Of a stretch of 36,685 nucleotides of DNA, positions 1 to 8,037 are shown piece by piece. How positions within the stretch are numbered: the first letter of the stretch is position 1; the number at the start of each line of letters is the position of its first letter. The stretch comes from a virus. Location: positions 1 to 36,685 of the IMG/VR virus record IMGVR_UViG_3300025402_000031. One strand, 5' to 3'. The notes beneath the pieces are model-generated. The model made no database searches. It had not been told where the DNA came from and worked only from the letters and a program-made list of their open reading frames with translations. The position numbers and the translations under genes are program-made.

Positions 1-310
1 GAACAGCAAACTCAAAGCTTTTAATTATTTCTGCTTGAATTTCTGCTTCTGACAGCACAGGAGGGGGAGCAATAAGGGCTGCTTTGTACGCGGCTATAAC
101 GCCGGCGTAAGGGGTAAAATCGGTTATAGGGGTTTGCGCATATTCTTTAGTCACTGGGTCTAACGTAAGCAGGGCACCGCGATTAGTAGAATCCCACCAG
201 TGAACTTGCTCTGCCGTAACCGTTGCGGGAAATGTTGACATGTCAACATTTTGGGCAGCTACCCCGCCCATAATAACAACACCGTCTTTACGATTAATAA
301 CTATATACAT
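1..310 (-). CDS. Unrecognised protein downstream of the tail fibre, N-terminal part (runs off the left edge)
   Basis: An open frame of 103 codons starts at an ATG preceded by AAAGGAAACTAAA and runs off the window, so the C-terminus is unseen. The protein begins MYIVINRKDGVVIMGG and has a WW pair near residue 52 and a proline-rich stretch near residue 83. It lies just after the tail-collar gene, last in the visible tail cassette, where phages often carry a second fibre protein or a fibre-assembly chaperone. That role is inferred from position only; I do not recognise the family. A 22-base perfect palindrome falls inside the coding region at 230-251. Confidence 0.75.
   Translation of the reverse strand, partial: MYIVINRKDGVVIMGGVAAQNVDMSTFPATVTAEQVHWWDSTNRGALLTLDPVTKEYAQTPITDFTPYAGVIAAYKAALIAPPPVLSEAEIQAEIIKSFEFAV
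230..251. repeat. 22-base perfect palindrome inside a coding region
   Basis: The half-site aaatgttgaca is followed directly by its exact reverse complement with no spacer. It lies inside the partial gene at the left edge and encodes part of the peptide AAQNVDMSTFP. A perfect dyad of this length is rare by chance in a window this size. It could be a protein-binding or recombination site, or a codon-level coincidence. No function can be read from the sequence. Confidence 0.7.
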
Positions 311-329
311 TTTAGTTTCCTTTAAAAAA

Positions 330-1202
330 TTAGTATTTAATGATCTTGTTTACAACAGTAGTTGGTTGTACGTTGGTAATTGCGGCACCGCCGCCAGTAC
401 CTCCATCAGTTGTTCCGCTAACGTAGTGATTATGTGATGCACTCTCTGTACTTAAACTTGCGTAACTTACTAAAGTACCAGACATGGAAACGTTATTATA
501 CCCCCCGGAGAAACCAGCCGCCCCGTTACCACCTGCATAAGTCTGCGTGTTAATTGGATAGGCAAATCCGTGAGCGTGTCCGTTATCGTAGTGGCTGTGT
601 GCCTGATTTTCGTAGCCTGTTAGTACGTTAGAAAAACTATGGGAGTGCGCTGGCAAATTAGCAGTAGCGATAGTTATAGCTTCTGCACCACCAGTTGCAC
701 CTACTGTATTAGCTGGCCCTGAAATTGCAGTTCCGCCCGCCCCCATTGTTACTTTACGTTGAAGGTTAGGCACGTTGAAGGTCGTACTGCCGTCACCTTG
801 ACCCCACGGAGAAGACGCACCTCCAAGAGCAGCGTAAAGATTGGCGTAAGTACCAACACGAGCATACGCAGAGCCATCACACAAAAGAAATCCAGCAGGC
901 GCCGTAGCTCCGGCATAATCAAATATTGCTCCAGCAGGTACTGATCTGCTAACCGCAGTAGCCAACTGTGCCCAATTAGTTGGATCGTAGGTAAGGCCGG
1001 AGTTTACGATAGTTGCGGCAATTTGCAGATTTAGTCGATTGTAAATCTCTGCCATATTGCGAGAAGAGGTTGCAACCGAAACGCCGTCTGTCATTCCAGT
1101 ATGCGGGCCTGCAAATGTAGCGGGTGTACCTACACCCGGCGTAAAGAGTGCTGTTACGTTTACACCAGAAACGTAAGACGCTAGGTCTAAAGATATCGAC
1201 AT
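330..1202 (-). CDS. Tail fibre protein with phage tail-collar domain
   Basis: A 290-residue protein with a tail-collar domain (Pfam Phage Collar type) at about residues 93-165. The signature PAGAIFDYAGATAPAGFLLC is followed by DGSAY, a WGQGDGSTTFNVPNL stretch and a glycine-rich segment. The C-terminal part is histidine- and glycine-rich (AHSHSF, HSHYDNGHAHGF, SHNHY) and ends in NVQPTTVVNKIIKY, the usual closing motif of short-fibre tips, where histidines coordinate metal in trimers. The first ~90 residues would attach it to the baseplate. It is the downstream gene of the baseplate J/I-like cassette. The start has an AAAGGA site about 6 bases upstream. Likely a receptor-binding or short tail fibre; which receptor cannot be inferred. 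Confidence 0.93.
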   Translation of the reverse strand: MSISLDLASYVSGVNVTALFTPGVGTPATFAGPHTGMTDGVSVATSSRNMAEIYNRLNLQIAATIVNSGLTYDPTNWAQLATAVSRSVPAGAIFDYAGATAPAGFLLCDGSAYARVGTYANLYAALGGASSPWGQGDGSTTFNVPNLQRKVTMGAGGTAISGPANTVGATGGAEAITIATANLPAHSHSFSNVLTGYENQAHSHYDNGHAHGFAYPINTQTYAGGNGAAGFSGGYNNVSMSGTLVSYASLSTESASHNHYVSGTTDGGTGGGAAITNVQPTTVVNKIIKY

Positions 1203-1226
1203 TTTTGTCCTTTAATTAGATAAAAC

Positions 1227-2114
1227 TTAAACATACCCGGGTGGTAAAATTGATCCAAAAGTGTAGCTGTCCTGAATTGCTAAAGCCATACCAACTACGT
1301 GTGCTTTTCCATCATAATTGGATATTGTCTGAGTCGCCGGAGATTGAACCAAGTTTGCACCTACACCCACACCTGCTGAACCAACAACACTATGAACGAT
1401 AGTTCCTAGAGATTGCGTACCTGTTGCAACTAAAAAGCTAAGTTGAGAATTTATGGATTCTAGAACTAGATTGTAGTTTGCAATTTCGTTGAATAGACCA
1501 CCAATAGCGTTAATGTCAAAACCAGCAGTGTTAACGACCGTCAATCGAACGTGCGTTGTAGGATACCAAGAGCCACCGTTAAAAATAGTTGTTCCTATCG
1601 ACGGATCGCCTTCAGGTACAAAGGTTAAGTAATCCTGTGTCCACAAATTATGCAACACAAAGATATTGTTGGTACAAAAACTAAGAAAGTCTGCTAGAGA
1701 GTTTTTTCCCTTTTCGTACCAGTAACTTCCCAGAAACCTAGAGAACGCTCGATAGGAACCATCGTCAATAACGCCTGCGTTATTCAACTCTAGCCCTAAC
1801 AAGTTTACTTGGCTAATAACCGTACCGCGGTCTGTTCCTCCCCAGTCTGAAAAAGATAGCATCTGATTATTTGCAATCTTCTGCTCTGTACCTAACGAGG
1901 TGGGCCACATATTGCGGATGTTCTTTAGTGCTAACAACTTTGCCTCGACGTTTACGTCGAAAACGGTGTCAATAGCATTTGTAAAATCAACAAAATACGG
2001 ATTGATTGCTAGGTAAGGTGCTAACAGAACGCTTCTAGGCAATTTTGTAAAAGCGCGAGCATTCTTAATAGGGTCTTGCGTAGGAAGATTTGTTGTGTAG
2101 GTGAAATACGTCAT
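1227..2114 (-). CDS. Baseplate/tail protein in the position of gpI
   Basis: A 295-residue protein directly downstream of the baseplate J-like gene and upstream of the fibre, the position of tail protein I in P2-like and many other contractile tails. It has an aromatic-rich middle (SYWYEKGKNSLADFLSFC, residues ~130-147) and a glycine/valine-rich C-terminal third. No catalytic motif is visible. A role linking baseplate and fibres is inferred from gene order. I cannot confirm the gpI family by motif, so another baseplate wedge protein is equally possible. The start is an ATG with a weak AAAGAA site. Confidence 0.85.
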   Translation of the reverse strand: MTYFTYTTNLPTQDPIKNARAFTKLPRSVLLAPYLAINPYFVDFTNAIDTVFDVNVEAKLLALKNIRNMWPTSLGTEQKIANNQMLSFSDWGGTDRGTVISQVNLLGLELNNAGVIDDGSYRAFSRFLGSYWYEKGKNSLADFLSFCTNNIFVLHNLWTQDYLTFVPEGDPSIGTTIFNGGSWYPTTHVRLTVVNTAGFDINAIGGLFNEIANYNLVLESINSQLSFLVATGTQSLGTIVHSVVGSAGVGVGANLVQSPATQTISNYDGKAHVVGMALAIQDSYTFGSILPPGYV

Positions 2115-2153
2115 TTACTGATTCTTTCTATTTTAAACCCTATCTTAGTCTAA

Positions 2154-4211
2154 CTATGTCAAAGTGTTACGCACTGGTAACAGAACGCGGCTCTGGCGGT
2201 TAGCGTAACCTACGTTAACTGTCAAACTAGCAAGTTGATTATACCTAGCTAAAAAATCTGGGCTAGGAAAAGCTGCCTGACTAGCAGGGTCAGCCGGTGT
2301 GCCGGTATCAGTGTAGGTCGTTATACCCGAGGCGGCAGTTATCGTTGTAAGTTGCTGGAGGAGACCACTACGCCTTCCCCAGATAGTATAGCTAACTACG
2401 TTAGTTAACGCAGGCCATGTCAGTGTAATGGAATCTGTTAGTGCACCAGCTGGGATTGTAGGAAATACCCAACCGGAAGGTGGACCATAGTCCGTTCCAC
2501 CTAACGGCGACGCGGCGTTTACAGAGATAGCATAAGAGTAAATTGCACCTAAAGTTCCGCCTGTTAAAGTTCCGCCGGTGGTGTTAATCGTGTAGCTTAG
2601 TTGCGGTGGCGTGGGCAGCGTTACCAACATAGGAGCTGTTGGGCTGGCTACCGTAACATAGGAAATTTGACCTGGTGCTGCGTTGTGCGCGGTTGTAATC
2701 AAATCGTCTATGTAAAAAGGAGTAGACAAAATACCTGGGCGCGGTGCAAAAAGATTGGTAATACCCTTTTGAACTGCGGCTTGAACTGCGGTTAGGTCGG
2801 TAACGGAGTTAAAACAGTAGGCTGTTAGGTTTACTGTAACTGGAATTGGTATCGGTGCTTGCCACAAGAACCTAGTCGAGTACATTGACTGGGATTGCAA
2901 ATACGCCAAATAGGCGTTAATTTGTCCCGAAGTCCAGGTGCTGTTAGTCAACGCAGACACTCTAATTACGTTCATCCATCTGACGTCTAGCGTGTTAATT
3001 TCTCGCTGGCTTTGTGTTACTGAGTCAATTATCCCAGGATAGTTATTAACCATTACCTGATACTGAGGCTTAGTAACTGCTGAACCAAATGTCCCAAACG
3101 TGCCTGCTGAGAAGTTTTTGTAAGCTAACGAAGGCTTCTCGGGTGCACCGCCCGAGGGATTGGCTGTAAACGAGCCAGTCAAAGTAGGATACGCAGAACA
3201 GGTTACTGCAACACCTGCTAAGTTTAGGCCATTAACAGTCTCGCCCTGTGTCTTGGCATATGTAATGGTAACAACGTCGTTAACACCAGGAATGCTGCCG
3301 TAGCCATTAGAGCCAAACTGAATTAGAAGACGTCCATCCGGCAATGTTAAATCAGCAAACGCGGGTAGGCCTTGGTAGTTCCACAGACCCCCAAAAGCTT
3401 TGGTTATTCCAGTATTGTTGATTTTAAGAGTAACGTCTTGGTCAGACACTGTGAACTTGTCATCCGTAGAAACCCAAGCTTGCAGGTTACTACCCAGTCC
3501 GTTAATGTTAAAAGTAGATACGATACCTTCTTTTAAGAGAACAGAGGCAGGTACTGTAGCAGAGAGGATAATCTGCGTGTCGTTAAACCAGCTTTGACCG
3601 CCGCCTGAAAATTGCGTGTAAGCAGGAATGGTTATAGAGGTAGACGACGATATAGTAGCAACAGAACTTGAAGGCAATTTGCGAGCCAACCGGAGACCCT
3701 GCATATTCGCAATAGCCCGAATTGCTGAATCAGATTGGGCTGTTGTAGGAAATGCGTCCTCAGTTAGGCGAACAATACGAGAAGTCGTGTAAGTACCAAT
3801 AGCTGCAATCAACTCAATCAACGTCTGCGACGTCTGAGTTGTTAGGCCAGTGCTCCAAGTTTGACTTACAGACAAAGCATTTTGCAATTGAGTAACAAAC
3901 TGAGTTTGATCAACTGTAAGGTTAGATAAAGATATTAGGTCCAGAACTAACAGTGTAAATGCCTGAAACACTGTTTGAACTGGGCTACTACTGTCCGTTA
4001 CCTGCATGGTAAAGTTGTAGATGCCCAGTGTAGTAGGCGTACCTGTTATGCCGGACGCATCAGATAGCAACGTCAAACCGGGTGGCAACGAGCCGCTAAT
4101 CAGCGCAAAAGTGTACGGAGTAGTTCCACCAGAAATAACAAAGTTAGTGGAATAGGCAGTGTTTAGGTTACCCGCTGGTACGGTCTGCGTTACAAAAGTT
4201 GGAGTTGTCAT
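2154..4211 (-). CDS. Baseplate J/gp6-like wedge protein with N-terminal Ig-like domain
   Basis: A 685-residue protein. Residues 1-90 match the putative Ig domain (He_PIG type): ISGGTTPYTFALISGSLPPG, then GITGTPTTLGIYNFTMQVTD. Residues ~95-515 look like a baseplate J core, with MQGLRLARKLPSSS, an SITIPAYTQF segment, and a long central domain ending in RPGILSTPFYIDDL and APGQISYVTV. Residues ~535-650 hold a fibronectin-III-like domain (ITLTWPALTNVVSYTIWGRR). Baseplate J and T4 gp6 proteins form the wedge ring that drives sheath contraction. It sits between the gp25-like and gpI-position genes, as expected. The Ig-like and Fn3-like additions make it longer than simple J proteins and may decorate the baseplate surface. 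Confidence 0.9.
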   Translation of the reverse strand: MTTPTFVTQTVPAGNLNTAYSTNFVISGGTTPYTFALISGSLPPGLTLLSDASGITGTPTTLGIYNFTMQVTDSSSPVQTVFQAFTLLVLDLISLSNLTVDQTQFVTQLQNALSVSQTWSTGLTTQTSQTLIELIAAIGTYTTSRIVRLTEDAFPTTAQSDSAIRAIANMQGLRLARKLPSSSVATISSSTSITIPAYTQFSGGGQSWFNDTQIILSATVPASVLLKEGIVSTFNINGLGSNLQAWVSTDDKFTVSDQDVTLKINNTGITKAFGGLWNYQGLPAFADLTLPDGRLLIQFGSNGYGSIPGVNDVVTITYAKTQGETVNGLNLAGVAVTCSAYPTLTGSFTANPSGGAPEKPSLAYKNFSAGTFGTFGSAVTKPQYQVMVNNYPGIIDSVTQSQREINTLDVRWMNVIRVSALTNSTWTSGQINAYLAYLQSQSMYSTRFLWQAPIPIPVTVNLTAYCFNSVTDLTAVQAAVQKGITNLFAPRPGILSTPFYIDDLITTAHNAAPGQISYVTVASPTAPMLVTLPTPPQLSYTINTTGGTLTGGTLGAIYSYAISVNAASPLGGTDYGPPSGWVFPTIPAGALTDSITLTWPALTNVVSYTIWGRRSGLLQQLTTITAASGITTYTDTGTPADPASQAAFPSPDFLARYNQLASLTVNVGYANRQSRVLLPVRNTLT

Positions 4212-4219
4212 TTAAAGCC

Positions 4220-4636
4220 TTACTGGAGAGGTAAATTAAATTGAATTTGGCTAGAAGACAAACTCTGCGGCAAAGAGTAAACAATGTTTACAACGTATCC
4301 GGGCAAGTCGGCGGCGTAAATAATCTGCGTTCTATTAGTATCTAGATTTATTCTAGGCTCCCACCTTTTAATGGCGCTTACCATAAACAACTCCATCTTC
4401 ATAGCTGTCGTTGGGCCAGGCTGCTCGTGCAAAAATTGCAACCATTGCGAACCGTATTCAGGTTGAAAGGTTCTGGCTCTTTGACCAGGCATACAGTTGA
4501 ACAGGTTAAACAACGAAGCATTTGTTATTGCTTGTCCGTCTGGCAAACGGTCCGGTTTATTATTCAAACCATACTGAGTATTAACGTCTATAAATTTTGC
4601 GTTTTGTAGTGACAGCTGGTAATTGGTTAAAGCCAT
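4220..4636 (-). CDS. Baseplate wedge protein, gp25/GPW family
   Basis: A 138-residue protein with the gp25-like hallmarks: QRARTFQPEYGSQWLQFL at about residues 52-69 (the conserved R..PEYGS element) and SAIKRWEPRINLD at about 87-99. In T4, gp25 joins the wedge to the sheath and triggers contraction. I chose the ATG at 4636, preceded by AATAGGTAAAAAT. A longer frame to 4699 would overlap the PAAR gene and lacks a better site. Gene order PAAR, gp25, baseplate J is the standard contractile-injection order. Confidence 0.93.
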   Translation of the reverse strand: MALTNYQLSLQNAKFIDVNTQYGLNNKPDRLPDGQAITNASLFNLFNCMPGQRARTFQPEYGSQWLQFLHEQPGPTTAMKMELFMVSAIKRWEPRINLDTNRTQIIYAADLPGYVVNIVYSLPQSLSSSQIQFNLPLQ

Positions 4637-4649
4637 ATTTTTACCTATT

Positions 4650-4952
4650 TTAATTTGCGCTTGTATGTGATGAACTTGAACCAGCCGTGTAGCTTCCACT
4701 AGGAATTAAAATCCCAGTGTCTCCGGCACGGTGCACACCTTTACCTTCAACCATCACAGTGCTAGAGCCTGTAGTTGCTTTAGACGTGTGCCCGCAGCTG
4801 GTAACACCCACAGAACCTATAGTGCATACCGCCCTACCTTCTGCGTTCACTGTAGCAGCGCCGCTTGTAAAGGTTATAGTGCAAGCCACTGGGCTGGTAT
4901 GCGCGTTACAAACACCAGTCCCTGTATCACCTACTCTCATAATTGCTGGCAT
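4650..4952 (-). CDS. PAAR-repeat spike-tip protein
   Basis: A 100-residue protein beginning MPAIMRVGDTGTG, with repeated short beta segments, several histidines and cysteines (CNAH, CGHTS, GVHRAGD) and the PAAR-like ending GKGVHRAGDTGILIPSGSY. PAAR proteins form a metal-bound cone that sharpens the tip of the central spike (T4 gp5.4 equivalent). It follows the spike gene directly, which supports the call. The last ~12 residues are Ser/Thr-rich. The start has AAGGA about 7 bases upstream. Confidence 0.9.
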   Translation of the reverse strand: MPAIMRVGDTGTGVCNAHTSPVACTITFTSGAATVNAEGRAVCTIGSVGVTSCGHTSKATTGSSTVMVEGKGVHRAGDTGILIPSGSYTAGSSSSHTSAN

Positions 4953-4968
4953 TTTATATTCCTTAACT

Positions 4969-5544
4969 TTAATTCAAAGTTATGCTGGCGCCATGAAGGG
5001 CCAAGGTTCCGCTAGAAGTAATCGTAGTTGCACCAGTAGACGTCAGGGTTGTAGAGCCACCAACCGTAGCAGACAGGCTTCCTGGTGTATTTATAGTAAT
5101 ACTTCCTACAGGCGATATCGTAATTGTGCAGCCTGAAGCAGCAACAAACGATATATTTTTATCAGAAGTAATCTTTAACGTATTACCGTAAGGGTCCTTA
5201 AAGCCCCAAGAGGTACCGCTTGGGAAATTAGAGGCAGAACTATTTAGCTGAACGCTTTCGTACTCAGGATAATGCGGGTCATCATCTTGCAATGAAATTA
5301 AAACATCAGAGCCAATAGCAGGTGAACCGTAAATGCCCCATGTTGCGCCAATCCCAAATAAAGCGTCCTTTTTTGGTCCAATCCAAGGCACAGGGCCTAA
5401 GGTAGGGTCATAAAGATCCGGTACGTTAGCTTGAATTCTGTCAAGGCCTAGGGGGTCAACATTATTAGTTACCTTACCTAGGTATTTGCGAGTTTTTCCG
5501 TTGCCTCCAGAGAGACCAAAGGCTTCATTTAGAGCATCAAACAT
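4969..5544 (-). CDS. Central spike protein, OB-fold plus triple-stranded beta-helix (gp5/gpV-like)
   Basis: A 191-residue protein. Residues ~20-105 form an OB-fold-like domain (YLGKVTNNVDPLGLDRIQAN, PWIGPK, GSPAIGSDVLISLQ), as in gpV, VgrG and the N-terminal part of T4 gp5. Residues ~115-191 are short Thr/Ser/Gly-rich repeats (SITINTPGSLSATVGGSTTL, ATTITSSGTLALHGASITL) typical of the intertwined beta-helix needle. There is no lysozyme domain, unlike T4 gp5; cell-wall degradation is probably supplied by the SLT-M23 protein at 8038-9654. The next gene encodes the PAAR tip. A GAGG site lies about 7 bases before the ATG. Confidence 0.92.
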   Translation of the reverse strand: MFDALNEAFGLSGGNGKTRKYLGKVTNNVDPLGLDRIQANVPDLYDPTLGPVPWIGPKKDALFGIGATWGIYGSPAIGSDVLISLQDDDPHYPEYESVQLNSSASNFPSGTSWGFKDPYGNTLKITSDKNISFVAASGCTITISPVGSITINTPGSLSATVGGSTTLTSTGATTITSSGTLALHGASITLN

Positions 5545-5551
5545 TGCGACC

Positions 5552-6649
5552 TCAGCTATTTAATCCATTGCGAACTGCAATAATTTTTTCAGAATAATCT
5601 TTTCCTGCTATAAAGACAATCTTTGTAGTCACCGTGTACTCACCATCATGTTGATTATTATTTAGGTCAGAAGGTGCAGCATAGTTAAAGTTGTCTAACG
5701 GTTCCCAGTTGGTCATCGTGTTAAACAAGAATTGGCCTTCCATAGAATTTAAAAGGTTGTACCTAATATTCTGCACCCATGCTTGCTCATAGTTAGGATG
5801 CACGTTCCCGTAATCTAATGGACTGTGAGTAACAAAAGACCTAGCCAATTCCGTTCGCACGTCAAAGTTAATAGTGGGAACTTTTGAGTCTGAGGACAAG
5901 GTTAGTTGATTAACGACTGTGCTACCCGTAACCGATTGCGCATGACGTACATGCTGGTATCCACCAACCATGTTATTAGTGCCGGAATTTATCGTTGCAG
6001 TAAAGTCGCTAATGCGTTGGTATGCACCACCATTTGATGGGGGCACAAAACCTACCGTAACAGCAGGTGCAGGATTAGAGTTTATGTCCCAGTACCTCAT
6101 AGTACCATGGGAGTCTACAGCCAATACCATATGAGAGGTAGCACTTCTAAAACCGTGACGAGCAACATCCTTGGCGAATATTGCATAGGTTCTATTGTTG
6201 GGCAACCAAATCATCTGGTCTGCGGTCACTTGATTAAAAGTTGATATTCCCAATCCACACGTAGTCGCAATTGTGTTTAAGACGCTACTGCTACTACCCA
6301 GTATACCAGCGCAGGAAGTACCCATTAGGTATTGTGGGGCATCCCAATAGCAGTCTATGGAGTACGCAAACCCGTCACCCACAGGAGTGCGTAGCCAAGA
6401 GAAAACTCTAAAGTTGCGCACAATTTGGATGTTACTGGATAAAGTAACTTCTACCGTAGACCCGTCGTTTAGATTCATTGAAGGCACAAGCTTTAATAAA
6501 TCTACAAATTCAAAGTGCATAGTAGGTAACGCATCTAAAGCCGCCGCCCGGATATGAAGTGTCTTTAGAAAATTACCATTAGTTAAAACTAGCTCTTGAC
6601 CATTGATTTTTATAAGGCCATCCAGTTGGTCATTAACTTTAAAGCTCAT
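5552..6649 (-). CDS. Baseplate hub protein (gp27/gpD-like by position)
   Basis: A 365-residue protein just upstream of the spike gene, where contractile phages encode the hub that holds the spike trimer (T4 gp27, P2 gpD, Mu gp44). It begins with a beta-rich domain (residues 1-110). The middle (TYAIFAKDVARHGFRSA, ~155-172) suits the second hub domain. No catalytic motif is seen. The call rests on position, size and beta-rich character, not on a decisive motif. Its ATG overlaps the stop of the gp53-like gene by four bases (ATGA), implying coupled translation. Confidence 0.85.
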   Translation of the reverse strand: MSFKVNDQLDGLIKINGQELVLTNGNFLKTLHIRAAALDALPTMHFEFVDLLKLVPSMNLNDGSTVEVTLSSNIQIVRNFRVFSWLRTPVGDGFAYSIDCYWDAPQYLMGTSCAGILGSSSSVLNTIATTCGLGISTFNQVTADQMIWLPNNRTYAIFAKDVARHGFRSATSHMVLAVDSHGTMRYWDINSNPAPAVTVGFVPPSNGGAYQRISDFTATINSGTNNMVGGYQHVRHAQSVTGSTVVNQLTLSSDSKVPTINFDVRTELARSFVTHSPLDYGNVHPNYEQAWVQNIRYNLLNSMEGQFLFNTMTNWEPLDNFNYAAPSDLNNNQHDGEYTVTTKIVFIAGKDYSEKIIAVRNGLNS

Positions 6650-6981
6650 AAAGACACCACAGGATTTAAGACGTTACTAGAGCTAGTAAAGAACGCCTCA
6701 ACAGAGGCTAGGCTAGGCAAGTCCAATTGCGTTCCCGCAACAATGTCGCTTAGGGCGTCTTCTAAACCATTAAATGCCAGAATGACTCGCCATAGCTCTT
6801 GGTTACCGTAATAGTCGTAGGCTAAACCTGGTAGATTAGCTTCGTACTTAGAGTCCACAATTATTGTTGTCTCTTTTTTAGCAGAGTACTTAATGTTGGC
6901 ATAAGAGCTTTTAAGTATGTCTAAGTCCGTTAGATTTTTTAAAAGCGTAGTAGTAGGCGTGGCTTCAGAGTAGGTAAGCAT
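6646..6981 (-). CDS. Baseplate wedge protein, gp53/LysM-like
   Basis: A 111-residue protein with the pattern AYDYYGNQELWRVILAFN (residues ~54-71) followed by DIVAGTQLDLPS (79-90). This resembles the YG...WW.I...N.I.DP....G..L.IP signature shared by T4 gp53-like wedge proteins and LysM-type tail proteins. T4 gp53 connects baseplate wedges. It lies between a tube-associated protein and the hub gene, consistent with a baseplate role. The start is strong: TTTAGGAAACTAAAATG, the same leader seen at the left-edge gene. Confidence 0.9.
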   Translation of the reverse strand: MLTYSEATPTTTLLKNLTDLDILKSSYANIKYSAKKETTIIVDSKYEANLPGLAYDYYGNQELWRVILAFNGLEDALSDIVAGTQLDLPSLASVEAFFTSSSNVLNPVVSL

Positions 6982-6997
6982 TTTAGTTTCCTAAACA

Positions 6998-8029
6998 TCA
7001 AGGAATAAAGTTAGAAACAATACTGGCCGCTTTGTTAGCCGCATTCTGCGCAATGCTAGAAACCTGAGGTACAATGTTCAAGATACCCGAGTTGTTGAGA
7101 ACAGAAGAAGGCACGTCTAAGGCTGAAAGACCAGAACCTAAACCTGCCGAAACAGACGGTAGCGAGCTAGGCAAATTCCTAACCTTTATCAAGTTAGGAA
7201 TATCAGCAGTAGTCAAAGCAAACATAGGTGCAAAGGTTACAGAGACTGTGGCACTCTGAAAAGTACCGGTAAGTGCGTCCACTACCTGTGGTTTGTACGT
7301 GTGATTAACTTGCTTAATGATAATGTTGTCTAGTTGAAACCAGGTTCCTATGTTAATAGAAATCCTATTTTCAAGATTCTTTTCAACATCATCTTTGCTA
7401 ATTATGCCTGCAACAGAATTTACGGCTGTCTGTACTACGTTAGAGACAGATTCAATAGAGCCATTTTTTATGGCATTGGCCCCTGCTGCGCTGATTGCCT
7501 GACCGGCACCAATAATCTTTCCACCTACTGTCTGCGTTAGGTTCTTAACACCGGCGGCAGTTAACACAGGGCCAGGCGAAGTCAAGAACCCGCCCGCGCC
7601 AAGTCCTGGCATAGACATCTGCATTAGAGCCTTAATTGGATCAACAATATCGGCAACCGGATCTTTCCAGGTGTTAAATTCAAAAACAACCGTAAAGCTT
7701 AGCGAATCATTCTCACCTTGCCATACTTGCATTGTCATAACTTGCGTTACCAACCGATTACCTGTTGCGGCAAGTAGGTCACCGACTAAGCCGCTGCCAG
7801 CAATACCAGCGCCCCAAGGAGCTTTCCAGCCTACGTCCTGCGATAATTGAAACTCTTCTGGGACACTACCTAAAACAATTAGGGGTTGTTTCTTGTTATG
7901 TTGAACCAAAAGTACCTGGTAGCTGGTATTCTGCAAGGTTGGGTCGGTTTGTGCAGATCTCGGCGCACTACCTGAAAAACTACTTGGTACAGTAGGTAGA
8001 GAAGATAAACTGTCTATAAGTTGCGACAT
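6998..8029 (-). CDS. Baseplate/tail-tube-associated protein
   Basis: A 343-residue protein upstream of the gp53-like gene. The N-terminal half has NTSYQVLLVQHNKKQPLIVL, then EEFQLSQDVGWKAPWGAG and a beta strand ending in FTVVFEFNTWKDP. That arrangement resembles tube-like baseplate proteins of the T4 gp48/gp54 kind. The middle and the C-terminal ~60 residues are Ala/Ser/Gly-rich and helical, a plausible extension reaching toward the tube. The role as a baseplate-to-tube adaptor is inference. It starts at an ATG after TTAGGAAATACA. Confidence 0.85.
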   Translation of the reverse strand: MSQLIDSLSSLPTVPSSFSGSAPRSAQTDPTLQNTSYQVLLVQHNKKQPLIVLGSVPEEFQLSQDVGWKAPWGAGIAGSGLVGDLLAATGNRLVTQVMTMQVWQGENDSLSFTVVFEFNTWKDPVADIVDPIKALMQMSMPGLGAGGFLTSPGPVLTAAGVKNLTQTVGGKIIGAGQAISAAGANAIKNGSIESVSNVVQTAVNSVAGIISKDDVEKNLENRISINIGTWFQLDNIIIKQVNHTYKPQVVDALTGTFQSATVSVTFAPMFALTTADIPNLIKVRNLPSSLPSVSAGLGSGLSALDVPSSVLNNSGILNIVPQVSSIAQNAANKAASIVSNFIP

Positions 8030-8037
8030 TGTATTTC

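Noticed and set aside
5088-5095. T4-late-promoter-like word (TATAAATA on the minus strand), also at 15303-15310
   Set aside because: Both copies lie inside coding regions, well over 100 bases from the next start and not in any gap. Two occurrences of an AT-rich 8-mer are expected by chance, so they are not called promoters.
4717-5136. A 139-codon open frame on the plus strand across the PAAR and spike genes
   Set aside because: It is opposite two well-supported genes, has no matching domain, and every supported gene in the window is on the minus strand.
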